7,043 bases of DNA from Bacteroidales bacterium (GCA_030526445.1 JAUNCV010000110.1:1-7043); one strand, 5' to 3'. Positions 1 through 6,025 are shown, counted from the stretch's first letter. Translations and numbers: made by a program. The notes: generated from the sequence alone by a model not told the origin.

Positions 1-146
1 CTCAGGCATGGGAAACTGCAGCAGGCAAGTATGCCGTTAAGTTCGGAGCAAATATCGAAGACATCCGTGCAACAGGTTTCTATACTCAGAGCAAGGCTCA
101 GCAGGTGGCAGGTCATGATGTTTGCAAACCCAATATGGAACTCTGA
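1..146 (+). CDS. C-terminal fragment of an unidentified protein
   Basis: An open frame enters from the left edge (first full codon at position 3) and ends at TGA 144-146. It gives 47 residues, beginning QAWETAAGKYAVKFGANIED and ending HDVCKPNMEL. This is the only frame open across the stretch. The base composition looks coding, and it ends 24 bp before a strong hairpin terminator, as expected for a real gene end. The tail is soluble and mixed-charge, with no membrane segment and no motif I can assign. It reads like the C-terminus of a cytoplasmic enzyme, but that is only an impression. The gene converges on the GH43 gene at 248-1255 and shares its terminator. No function is claimed. Confidence 0.7.
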   Translation, partial: QAWETAAGKYAVKFGANIEDIRATGFYTQSKAQQVAGHDVCKPNMEL

Positions 147-169
147 TTTATCTCAACGACGAGAATAGT

Positions 170-225
170 AAAATTGACTTCTTTGCCTAGAGAAATTTTT
201 TTTCCTAGGCAGAGAAGTCAATTTT
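170..225. terminator. Long bidirectional hairpin terminator between convergent genes
   Basis: The arms 170-190 and 205-225 are complementary over 21 bp with one imperfect position, which is a U-G wobble on the + transcript and an A/C mismatch on the - transcript. After a bulged A191 the stem can continue for 4 bp (192-195 with 201-204), closing a loop of five T (196-200). The outer end is AAAATT/AATTTT followed by more T (to 226, then GTTT), so the + strand RNA ends in a U tract. The - strand RNA also ends its stem in U residues. It lies between the stop codon of the + fragment (146) and the stop codon of the - strand GH43 gene (248), so it probably terminates both. It is unusually long for an intrinsic terminator. 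Confidence 0.8.
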
Positions 226-247
226 TGTTTCTTTCAAATGTTTTTGT

Positions 248-1255
248 TTAGGGCTCTACTATTGGCCAGCCTTCACTATCCCATTTCATTTCTCGAAGGA
301 AGAGGTAGGATTGTCCGTCTTTTCGGTCATAGGCATGACTCACAAAATAGTCTTTACCCTCGAAGGTGTAGGCTGCGTTATGGCCGATGCCAGCCCACTT
401 CTCGTTGCCTTGCACCACAATGCTTCCACCGTCGCGGTCCATGCGGTTGCCCTCTTTGTCCAGATAGGGACCGGTTACCTTCTTGCTTCTTCCCACCACA
501 ACTTTATAGGTGCTTTCGGTGCCTCGGCAGCAATAGTCGAAAGAAACAAACAAGTAGTAATAACCATCATGCTCAATGATGAAGGGAGCTTCCACTGGTG
601 CATCGCCAGCATTGTCTTCATCAAAGTCAAAACTACGTGGGCGTTTTGAAAGAGTGTGCCATTCCTGAGGTTCGGCCAAAGCCATAAGGTCAGAGGTCAT
701 TTTTACGAGTTTTATACCTTCCCACCAAGAGCCGAACGACATCCATGGCGTTCCCTCTTCATCGAAGATGATGTTGGGGTCAATGGCATTCCACATGTCG
801 CGACCTGGAACCGATTGTATCACCATGCCATGATCTTCCCAACCATAGCCTTTGGCTTTTGGGTCGAGTGTCGGACTCGAAATGTGGCCTATGAGTGATG
901 TGTTCTTTCCGCCTATCGAGCAAACATAGAACATGTGCCAGCGCCCTTGGTGGTATATCACATCGGGAGCCCACATGTGTCCTCTGAAGTTGGGTATCTT
1001 GTCCATTGTCCATTGGGGCGTTGTCTCGAACACAGGCTTCTCGAAGTGCCAAGTCTTCATCCCGTCATTCGAACTACTCACTGTGATACCCATGCCGGTG
1101 CTATACATATAGTAGGTGTTTCCCTCTTTTGCGATGACCGGATCGTGTACCACCACCTCGTCGGCAGGATATGCTTTGTTGGCAGGTTTGAAAGGTTTCT
1201 GAGCCAGAGCCATGCAGGCAATACTCATCAAGCAGGTTGTCAGAAGTGTTTTCAT
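248..1255 (-). CDS. Secreted glycoside hydrolase family 43, arabinan endo-1,5-alpha-L-arabinosidase type
   Basis: 335 residues. Residues 1-18 form a Sec signal peptide (K3, hydrophobic core, likely cut after ALA18). The rest is a single five-bladed beta-propeller GH43 catalytic domain with no added carbohydrate-binding module. The three GH43 carboxylates are in expected contexts: D38 in VVHDPV (general base), D159 in NAIDPNI (pKa modulator) and E222 in PVEAPF (general acid). Other hallmarks are HMWAPDV (93-99), SFGSWWEGI (173-181), the vicinal cysteines in SFDYCCRG (238-245) and GHN (291-293), whose His lies near the propeller-axis cation in known arabinanases. Known family members cut alpha-1,5-arabinan from plant pectin in the periplasm or at the surface; I infer that activity here. 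Specificity within GH43 (endo versus exo, arabinan versus xylan side chains) cannot be fixed by eye. The start at 1255 gives a proper signal peptide. The gene stands alone, with its own promoter and terminator and no susC/susD-like neighbour in view. Confidence 0.88.
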   Translation of the reverse strand: MKTLLTTCLMSIACMALAQKPFKPANKAYPADEVVVHDPVIAKEGNTYYMYSTGMGITVSSSNDGMKTWHFEKPVFETTPQWTMDKIPNFRGHMWAPDVIYHQGRWHMFYVCSIGGKNTSLIGHISSPTLDPKAKGYGWEDHGMVIQSVPGRDMWNAIDPNIIFDEEGTPWMSFGSWWEGIKLVKMTSDLMALAEPQEWHTLSKRPRSFDFDEDNAGDAPVEAPFIIEHDGYYYLFVSFDYCCRGTESTYKVVVGRSKKVTGPYLDKEGNRMDRDGGSIVVQGNEKWAGIGHNAAYTFEGKDYFVSHAYDRKDGQSYLFLREMKWDSEGWPIVEP

Positions 1256-1278
1256 ATTTTTGTTACATTTAGTTTGTG

Positions 1279-1310
1279 CAAAAGTGCATATTTATCTGCA
1301 TACGGCCAAA
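1279..1310 (-). promoter_or_regulatory. Predicted Bacteroidetes-type promoter of the GH43 gene
   Basis: Read on the - strand, TTTG (1307-1310) is followed after 20 nt by CACTTTTG (1279-1286). This fits the TTTG-N19-21-TAnnTTTG sigma-ABfr consensus with one mismatch (C for the first T of the -7 box). Transcription would start near 1270-1275, giving a leader of roughly 15-20 nt before the ATG at 1255. That leader is A-rich (TAACAAAAAT just before ATG) and has no Shine-Dalgarno sequence, as is usual in this phylum. Confidence 0.5.
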
Positions 1311-1345
1311 AAAATGAGACTAAAATCCATTTTACAGTGACGTTA

Positions 1346-1378
1346 TTTATTTTTTCTAATCAAAAAAGTGTAGATTTG
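1346..1378 (+). promoter_or_regulatory. Predicted Bacteroidetes-type promoter of the M1 aminopeptidase gene
   Basis: TAGATTTG at 1371-1378 matches the TAnnTTTG -7 consensus exactly. TTTA at 1346-1349, 21 nt upstream, is a one-mismatch -33 box. Initiation near 1385 leaves a leader of about 33 nt before ATG 1418. It diverges from the GH43 promoter, and the two -33 elements are 35 bp apart within the 162-bp spacer 1256-1417, which holds no gene. Confidence 0.55.
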
Positions 1379-1417
1379 CCTCGATTTTTCTAACGATTCG
1401 TCAAACTGAATGTTTCA

Positions 1418-3826
1418 ATGAATATTATTTGTCGCTATTTTTTACGAGTAGTATTGTTTTTTTTACTCGTGACGTTTTCCTCTTTTGTGAGCAATGCCAA
1501 GTCTCATAGCAGTCATTTGCTTGACGACGGCATTTCCTGGGAATTGGCTCAGTATCGAAAAAACTCGATAAGCAACTTGTCGTATTTCCTTAAGATGTCA
1601 GTTCCGGAGAATAAGGATTTGGATATAGAATCAACTCTGGAGTTGCGTTTCCATTTAGGAAATCGGCAGGATGTTATTCTAGATTTTTGTGAATCGCCAG
1701 ATAAGATTCATGAAATCATAAGGCTTTCAGAAAAGGGAAAGAAACCTGAAACCTCTGTGTGTAAATGGGAGTGCAAAAATGGTCATCTCGTCATACCTCG
1801 TCAATATGCGTGTCAAGGGGAGAATGCGTTTATTATACGTTTCACGGCCGGAAATCAAGGCTTGAACCGACGTGATGGGTATATTTATTCTCTTTTTGTG
1901 CCTGATAGAGCTCATACTGTTTTCCCATGTTTCGACCAACCTAATCTTAAAGCGCGTTTCAGCTTGGAATTAGAGATTCCTGAAAACTGGAAGGTGGCTC
2001 AGAATGGCGTGCAAGAAGAATGCAGCCAGCAAGTGATGAACCCAGGACGAAAAGTGGTAAAGCATGTGCTCGAAACCCCAATTCCAACCTATCTGTTTGC
2101 CTTTGCAGCAGGAGAGTTCCAGTATCAGTTGTTTAGTGAGGGCAACAAGACAATTGGCGCTTTTTATCGAGAAACAGATTCTCTTCGCATAGCTCAGTTG
2201 CCCGAAATAATGCATCAAGTCGTTTTCTCGCTCAACTGGTTAGAAGATTTTACGGGATTGAAGTACCCTTTCCCCAAATATGATCTTGTCATTCTCCCAG
2301 GTTTTCAGTTTGGTGGTATGGAGCATGTGGGTGCAACTTTTTATAATGACAATACGTTGTTCCTATCGGCCAACCCAACACCCGATGAACTTTTAGCCCG
2401 TACGCAACTCATTTCGCACGAAACTGCACACATGTGGTTTGGCGATGCCGTGACAATGGATTGGTTTAACGATGTTTGGACCAAAGAGGTGTTTGCCAAC
2501 TATTTTGCTGCCGAAATCACAGAGCCAATGTTTCCCGATATTGACCATAATCTCAACTGGTTAAAACGCTATCAGGCAGCAGCCATCGCTCAGGATAGAA
2601 CAGAGGGAAGGACAAGTATTCGCCAACCGCTTGATAATATGAAGAATGCGGGACTAATTTATAACAACATTATATATAATAAGGCTCCTGTTATGATGCG
2701 AAAGATGGTGCAGATGATGGGGAAGGAGGCATTCCGCAGAGGCATTCAGCAATATGTTAAGCAGTATCTGTATGACAATGCAACATGGGATGACCTTATA
2801 GCCATCCTTGACAGAGAGACGCCTGAAGATCTTAAATCCTTCAGTCTGGATTGGGTCGATACACCTATGTGGCCACATTATTGGGCCGCAAGTTGGGATG
2901 ATGCTCGAATAGGAGATACATACGGATTCTTTGAGCTGAAACCTTTGCAGGCTGATTCGCTTATGAATAGAGGTTGGCAGTCTTTTCAAGGAAGTGGAGC
3001 TCAGCGTCAGGCCTTGCTGATGAATCTTTATGAAAACTATTTGGCTAAAACGGGTAATATTACCGATGAAGCTTTCGCCTGTTTTTTGATTAAGAATATC
3101 GAAGAATCTTCTGACCCATTATTGTGCTCTACCATGCTCAGTTATTTGTCTCTTCCGCTCGAATCGATGACAGAGCAATCTCCCGTCTTTGAGAGAGAAC
3201 TATGGTCTCTTGCCCAAAATCATAGCAGGTCTGAGGTTAGAACTGGCATTCTTCGTTTGTTGGTGGGAAGTATGCAAAGTGTTGCTATGGTCGATAGCAT
3301 GTATTTGCTTTGGCAAAAGGGGGAGTCTTCATTGCTTTCGATTAACGATTTTAATACTCTTACGTACGAACTTGCCATCAGGATGCCTGAGAAAGCAGAT
3401 AGTTTGGTTGCGGTTCAAAAAGAGAGGAATACCAATCCAGACCGCCGAAAGCAGTTTGAGTATGTGGCACGAGCGGTTTCTCCTTCGGCCGAGGAACGTG
3501 ACAGACTTTTTGCTTCGCTCGAAAAACCTGAAAACCGTCGTATTGAGCCCTGGACGCTCTCTTTGCTTTACTACCTGAATCATCCTTTGCGAGAAGAAGA
3601 GTCTGTGAAGTATATTCGACCAGCTCTTGAATGGATTTGGGATATTCAAAAAACTGGTGATATTTTCTTCCCAGCTAACTGGTGTGCACGCCTGTTGTCA
3701 GGTCATCGTTCAAAGGCGGCTTATGAAGAGGTAGAGGCGTTCTTGGCCGATCATCCTGACATGTTGCCTTTACTCAGAAATAAGGTACTTAGTGCGGAAT
3801 ATTATCTGAAGAGGGCAAACAAATAA
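1418..3826 (+). CDS. Secreted M1 family zinc aminopeptidase (aminopeptidase N-like)
   Basis: 802 residues. An N-terminal Sec signal peptide (basic R6/R10, hydrophobic 11-24, likely cut after SNA27) points to a periplasmic or exported enzyme. A beta-sandwich N-terminal domain (about 35-235) includes FPCFDQPNLKARF (169-181), a canonical M1 block. The thermolysin-like catalytic domain carries GGMEH (299-303), the zinc motif HETAH (H334, E335, H338), the third ligand E357 in TKEVFANYFA exactly 18 residues later, and the likely transition-state tyrosine Y420 in IIYNKAP. The C-terminal third is helical, as in this family. It should remove N-terminal residues from peptides, feeding amino-acid uptake. 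Two motifs differ from the textbook form: GxMEN reads GGMEH, and the YxKG block reads YNKA. All zinc ligands are kept, so activity is expected. ATG 1418 is the only start giving a full signal peptide. A hand count of one line (1621-1680) gave 40% G+C, against 50% in a trpS line (6901-6960), so it seems more A/T-rich than trpS. Confidence 0.92.
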   Translation: MNIICRYFLRVVLFFLLVTFSSFVSNAKSHSSHLLDDGISWELAQYRKNSISNLSYFLKMSVPENKDLDIESTLELRFHLGNRQDVILDFCESPDKIHEIIRLSEKGKKPETSVCKWECKNGHLVIPRQYACQGENAFIIRFTAGNQGLNRRDGYIYSLFVPDRAHTVFPCFDQPNLKARFSLELEIPENWKVAQNGVQEECSQQVMNPGRKVVKHVLETPIPTYLFAFAAGEFQYQLFSEGNKTIGAFYRETDSLRIAQLPEIMHQVVFSLNWLEDFTGLKYPFPKYDLVILPGFQFGGMEHVGATFYNDNTLFLSANPTPDELLARTQLISHETAHMWFGDAVTMDWFNDVWTKEVFANYFAAEITEPMFPDIDHNLNWLKRYQAAAIAQDRTEGRTSIRQPLDNMKNAGLIYNNIIYNKAPVMMRKMVQMMGKEAFRRGIQQYVKQYLYDNATWDDLIAILDRETPEDLKSFSLDWVDTPMWPHYWAASWDDARIGDTYGFFELKPLQADSLMNRGWQSFQGSGAQRQALLMNLYENYLAKTGNITDEAFACFLIKNIEESSDPLLCSTMLSYLSLPLESMTEQSPVFERELWSLAQNHSRSEVRTGILRLLVGSMQSVAMVDSMYLLWQKGESSLLSINDFNTLTYELAIRMPEKADSLVAVQKERNTNPDRRKQFEYVARAVSPSAEERDRLFASLEKPENRRIEPWTLSLLYYLNHPLREEESVKYIRPALEWIWDIQKTGDIFFPANWCARLLSGHRSKAAYEEVEAFLADHPDMLPLLRNKVLSAEYYLKRANK

Positions 3827-3843
3827 AACATGTCAAATTTCGA

Positions 3844-3882
3844 GTTTCTCGCGAGGAAAATTTTGAAACCTCGCGAGGAAAC
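3844..3882. repeat. Twin CTCGCGAGGAAA repeats forming an inverted repeat
   Basis: CTCGCGAGGAAA occurs at 3848-3859 and again at 3870-3881, a perfect 12-nt direct repeat with a 22-bp period. Each copy contains the self-complementary octamer CTCGCGAG. The two copies therefore also pair with each other: CTCGCGAGG (3848-3856) with CCTCGCGAG (3869-3877), a 9-bp stem, then a bulged G3878 and four more pairs (GTTT 3844-3847 with AAAC 3879-3882). The 12-nt loop is AAAATTTTGAAA. It sits 17 nt after the aminopeptidase stop codon. Neither strand has a T run directly after the stem, so it is not a standard intrinsic terminator. A protein-binding site, an RNA 3'-end stabiliser or a dispersed intergenic repeat are all possible. 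Confidence 0.75.
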
Positions 3883-3884
3883 AA

Positions 3885-3913
3885 AAAAAAGAGCCTGTTT
3901 TGTGCTCTTTTTT
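3885..3913. terminator. Intrinsic terminator, likely bidirectional
   Basis: AAAAAAGAGC (3885-3894) pairs with GCTCTTTTTT (3904-3913) around a 9-nt loop. The stem has only four G-C/mixed pairs plus the A-T run, but it is followed by six T on the + strand and eight T on the - strand (complement of A 3883-3890). It is the best candidate for ending the aminopeptidase transcript on the + strand, and could back up termination of the - strand deacetylase operon. Confidence 0.65.
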
Positions 3914-3922
3914 AACATACAG

Positions 3923-3958
3923 AAATGGCAGAACTTCGTTGTAAAAGTTCTGCCATTT
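3923..3958. terminator. Perfect 14-bp hairpin after the deacetylase gene
   Basis: AAATGGCAGAACTT (3923-3936) and its exact reverse complement (3945-3958) enclose the 8-nt loop CGTTGTAA. The hairpin lies 7 bp beyond the deacetylase stop codon (TAA on the - strand, 3966-3968), so it is well placed as its terminator or 3' stabiliser. The U tract is weak on both strands: the - strand continues CTGTATGTT after the stem. Confidence 0.65.
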
Positions 3959-3965
3959 TATGATG

Positions 3966-4940
3966 TTACCAAGCAAGGCTGAGCGGAGTGTTGCAAGGAG
4001 CAAACTCTACAAAAAGACAAGAGTCAGCATTGATAACCTTGCGGGTGGTTGCACCTTGTTGTGCTCGAACCTGTTTACCTTGCCAATGGTGGCCTGAGAG
4101 TCGAAGGGTGAGAGGCTCATGATAGAGCAAAGTATCGAGCGGATTGGTGCAGGTAATCTGGCAGGCGTTAGTTGTGCCGTTGGCCGAGATTTGCACGGCC
4201 TCGCGTTCCTTTAAATAAGAGGCTACTTCGGCAAATGTGCCTACCCAAACACTATCTTCGGCATTTTTAACCACATCATAGAAGTCATAGAGTTGCTGAG
4301 GGTCATTCCAAAGGTCCCAACCGTAGGTCGTGCCATGTGTCATGGTGACGCCCCAGCTGTGATTTGAAATCTGCTCCTGCAACCAGTTCTCCATCGACTC
4401 GGGGGAGGAAAAACTATTCGCCTGTCCGTGGCCCTCTTGGAAAGTGCGAGTTCCTACACGACCCTCTTCGCACAAAGCTACCACTTCTGGACTCATGGCA
4501 TTATAGGGGTAAGCCATGGTTATGGGGCGAATCCCAGTTCGTGCTTCGAGCACGCTATCGCAAAGCCAGAGCTCGCGCTTTACCTCTTCGGCTGAGAGCG
4601 ATGTGAGTGCCGGATGAGTCCAGGTGTGATTGCTCATTTCGTGTCCGCGATTGGCAAGATCGGCTACCTGTTCCCATGTCATCCAGGGATAATCAGGTTC
4701 AAGTTTATCCATATTTGCTCCGATAATCCAGAATGTTCCGCGAAATCCGCGTTTTTCAAGTTCTGGGGCGATGTCGGAATAATGGCAAAGCATGCCATCA
4801 TCGTAGGTGAACGATATGGCGCATGCTTTGTTGTCTTTATATGGAGTGACGTTTACTTCATACTCTACTTGAGTAGGCTTGCATGCCGAAAGGCTTGAGA
4901 GCAAGGCAATGCCTGCGGTAAACACGAATGCGAGTTTCAT
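3966..4940 (-). CDS. Lipoprotein polysaccharide deacetylase (NodB/CE4-like)
   Basis: 324 residues. The N-terminus is a lipoprotein signal with lipobox LSAC (17-20), so mature C20 would be lipidated and the enzyme held at the envelope. The NodB-homology barrel (about 38-245) shows motif 1 as TYDDG (45-49; D47 likely base, D48 metal ligand), motif 2 as SNHTWTHP (103-110; H105 and H109 metal ligands) and motif 5 as TMTHG (199-203; H202 likely catalytic). Motif 3, usually an Arg-rich RxxP-type block, is here AYPYNA (143-148) with no Arg. Residues about 246-324 form a short Cys-containing, beta-rich tail. The family removes acetyl groups from N-acetylglucosamine or acetylated xylan; the substrate is not determinable here. 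It is the second gene of a - strand pair, 9 bp after the YpfJ-like gene, with no promoter of its own visible. The start at 4940 is set by the lipoprotein signal. Confidence 0.86.
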   Translation of the reverse strand: MKLAFVFTAGIALLSSLSACKPTQVEYEVNVTPYKDNKACAISFTYDDGMLCHYSDIAPELEKRGFRGTFWIIGANMDKLEPDYPWMTWEQVADLANRGHEMSNHTWTHPALTSLSAEEVKRELWLCDSVLEARTGIRPITMAYPYNAMSPEVVALCEEGRVGTRTFQEGHGQANSFSSPESMENWLQEQISNHSWGVTMTHGTTYGWDLWNDPQQLYDFYDVVKNAEDSVWVGTFAEVASYLKEREAVQISANGTTNACQITCTNPLDTLLYHEPLTLRLSGHHWQGKQVRAQQGATTRKVINADSCLFVEFAPCNTPLSLAW

Positions 4941-4949
4941 ATAAAGTGA

Positions 4950-5873
4950 TTATAAGCTATTGTATGACTGAGAGAAGGTGTCGCCTTGACGAATGTCACC
5001 TGTACGGATGCCTTTCTTGAGCCAACGCGAACGCTGGTCAGATGTGCCATGGTTGAACGAATCGGGTACAGAGTAGCCACGAGCTTTCTTCTGCAGGTAG
5101 TCGTCGCCAATCTTTTGGGCAGCATTCAGGCCTTCATCAATGTCACCATCTTCGATAGAATCGAACATCAGGTTGTCATGATAAGCCCAGAGGCCAGCAT
5201 AGAAGTCGGCCTGCAACTCAAGGCGCACGCTAATCTGGTTCGACTCTTTGGTGTCGCGTCCATACTGGTTCATGAGTTTATGAGCATCGTCGAGAGTTCC
5301 CAGCAAATACTGGACGTGATGGCCAACTTCGTGCGCAATGACATAGGCATAGGCAAAATCGCCATCAGCACCTAATTGTTTTTTCATGCTCATAAAGAAC
5401 GAGAGGTCCAGATATACAGTCTGATCGGCTGAACAATAGAATGGACCTGTGCTTGAAGTGGCACTACCGCAACCCGAGCGCACTGCATCTTTGAAGATGA
5501 CAAGTTTAGGTGCACGATAGGTTTTGCCTAATTTCTGGAACTCAGCGCTCCATACATCCTCAGTTCCTGCCAAAATTTTGGAAGAAAACTCAAAAAGTTC
5601 CTTTTCCTGAGCGCTTTGGTTATACTCTACTTGTTCTGTTGCACCGCCTTCGGCTGTTCCCATAAGGCCGCCAAGAATGCCATCGCCACCAAAGAACATA
5701 GATGCAACAACAATCACAATGGCAATAATTCCTGTAATGCCACCTTTTTTGCCCGAAAGGAGCATCTGCAAAAGCATGCCAACGATGTTGGAACCTCCAC
5801 TTGCACCGCCCGAAACACGCTGGCCACGGCGGTCTTCAACATTACTACTTGATCTGCGTCCTGAAAGTTTCAT
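4950..5873 (-). CDS. Membrane-anchored neutral zinc metallopeptidase, YpfJ/KPN_02809 family
   Basis: 307 residues, the usual family length. It starts with the family signature MKLSGRRSSSNVEDRRG, then a Gly/Ser-rich cytosolic linker (about 21-45), one transmembrane helix (about 46-61) and a Gly-rich stretch (62-78). A globular domain follows outside the membrane. The zinc motif is HEVGHH (181-186), with the family block SVRLELQADFYAGLWA (215-230) supplying the likely third acidic ligand (E219 or D223). The end holds the typical FNHGTSDQRSRWLKKG (264-279). SGCGSATSSTGPFYC (133-147) is also conserved in the family and may hold a disulfide. The biological substrate of this family is poorly known; only a protease role is inferred. 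It is the first gene of a two-gene operon with the deacetylase and has a strong predicted promoter upstream. Confidence 0.93.
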   Translation of the reverse strand: MKLSGRRSSSNVEDRRGQRVSGGASGGSNIVGMLLQMLLSGKKGGITGIIAIVIVVASMFFGGDGILGGLMGTAEGGATEQVEYNQSAQEKELFEFSSKILAGTEDVWSAEFQKLGKTYRAPKLVIFKDAVRSGCGSATSSTGPFYCSADQTVYLDLSFFMSMKKQLGADGDFAYAYVIAHEVGHHVQYLLGTLDDAHKLMNQYGRDTKESNQISVRLELQADFYAGLWAYHDNLMFDSIEDGDIDEGLNAAQKIGDDYLQKKARGYSVPDSFNHGTSDQRSRWLKKGIRTGDIRQGDTFSQSYNSL

Positions 5874-5926
5874 AACTTAAAAGATTACTATTGTTTCAAC
5901 AGGTTATTAATAAAAATGATTGGCCA

Positions 5927-5958
5927 CAAAGTTAGCGGATTGTCGGCAAATTTGCAAA
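5927..5958 (-). promoter_or_regulatory. Predicted Bacteroidetes-type promoter of the ypfJ-like/deacetylase operon
   Basis: On the - strand, TTTG (5955-5958), a 20-nt spacer and TAACTTTG (5927-5934) match TTTG-N19-21-TAnnTTTG without mismatch. The predicted start is near 5920, giving a leader of about 45 nt to ATG 5873. The leader is A/T-rich with no Shine-Dalgarno sequence. Confidence 0.7.
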
Positions 5959-6001
5959 TATATTTACCGAAATGCTATAAAAATGTCTGTTTATTTGCAA
6001 A
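5951..6001. repeat. Two TTTGCAAA palindromes overlapping divergent -33 boxes
   Basis: The palindrome TTTGCAAA occurs at 5951-5958 and at 5994-6001, in both cases preceded by A (5950 and 5993). The CAAA half of the first copy is the -33 box of the - strand operon, and the TTTG half of the second is the -33 box of trpS. This could be a shared operator, or simply two promoters whose -33 elements sit in A/T-rich palindromic context. Confidence 0.45.
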
Positions 6002-6025
6002 GTTGACAAAATTCGATTATATTTG
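5994..6025 (+). promoter_or_regulatory. Predicted Bacteroidetes-type promoter of trpS
   Basis: TTTG (5994-5997), a 20-nt spacer and TATATTTG (6018-6025) match the -33/-7 consensus exactly. Transcription should begin near 6031-6033, leaving a leader of about 30 nt before ATG 6063. That is too short for a T-box or attenuator, so no tRNA-sensing control is seen. The spacer 5874-6062 (189 bp) holds this promoter, the divergent one and no gene. Confidence 0.7.

Noticed and set aside
238..649. Open frames on the + strand (238-579 and 311-649) opposite the GH43 gene
   Set aside because: They are antisense to a well-supported GH43 catalytic domain, rich in Cys, His and Arg in the manner of shadow translations, and have no promoter or recognisable motif.
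1214..1255. Lipoprotein signal in the GH43 protein (SIAC, C14)
   Set aside because: The residue at -3 is Ser, not an aliphatic residue, and the hydrophobic core before C14 is too short; cleavage after ALA18 fits better.
935..1393. A 152-codon + strand open frame crossing the GH43 start region
   Set aside because: It is antisense to the GH43 signal peptide and N-terminal blades and runs through both predicted promoters; no family resemblance.
3848..3881. Possible CRISPR-like repeat array
   Set aside because: There are only two short palindromic copies with a 10-nt gap, no spacer-length intervals and no cas genes nearby.
5955..5962. TATATTTG on the - strand as a -7 box for the ypfJ-like operon
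   Set aside because: No TTTG lies 19-21 nt upstream on that strand, while TAACTTTG at 5927-5934 has one at exactly 20 nt.
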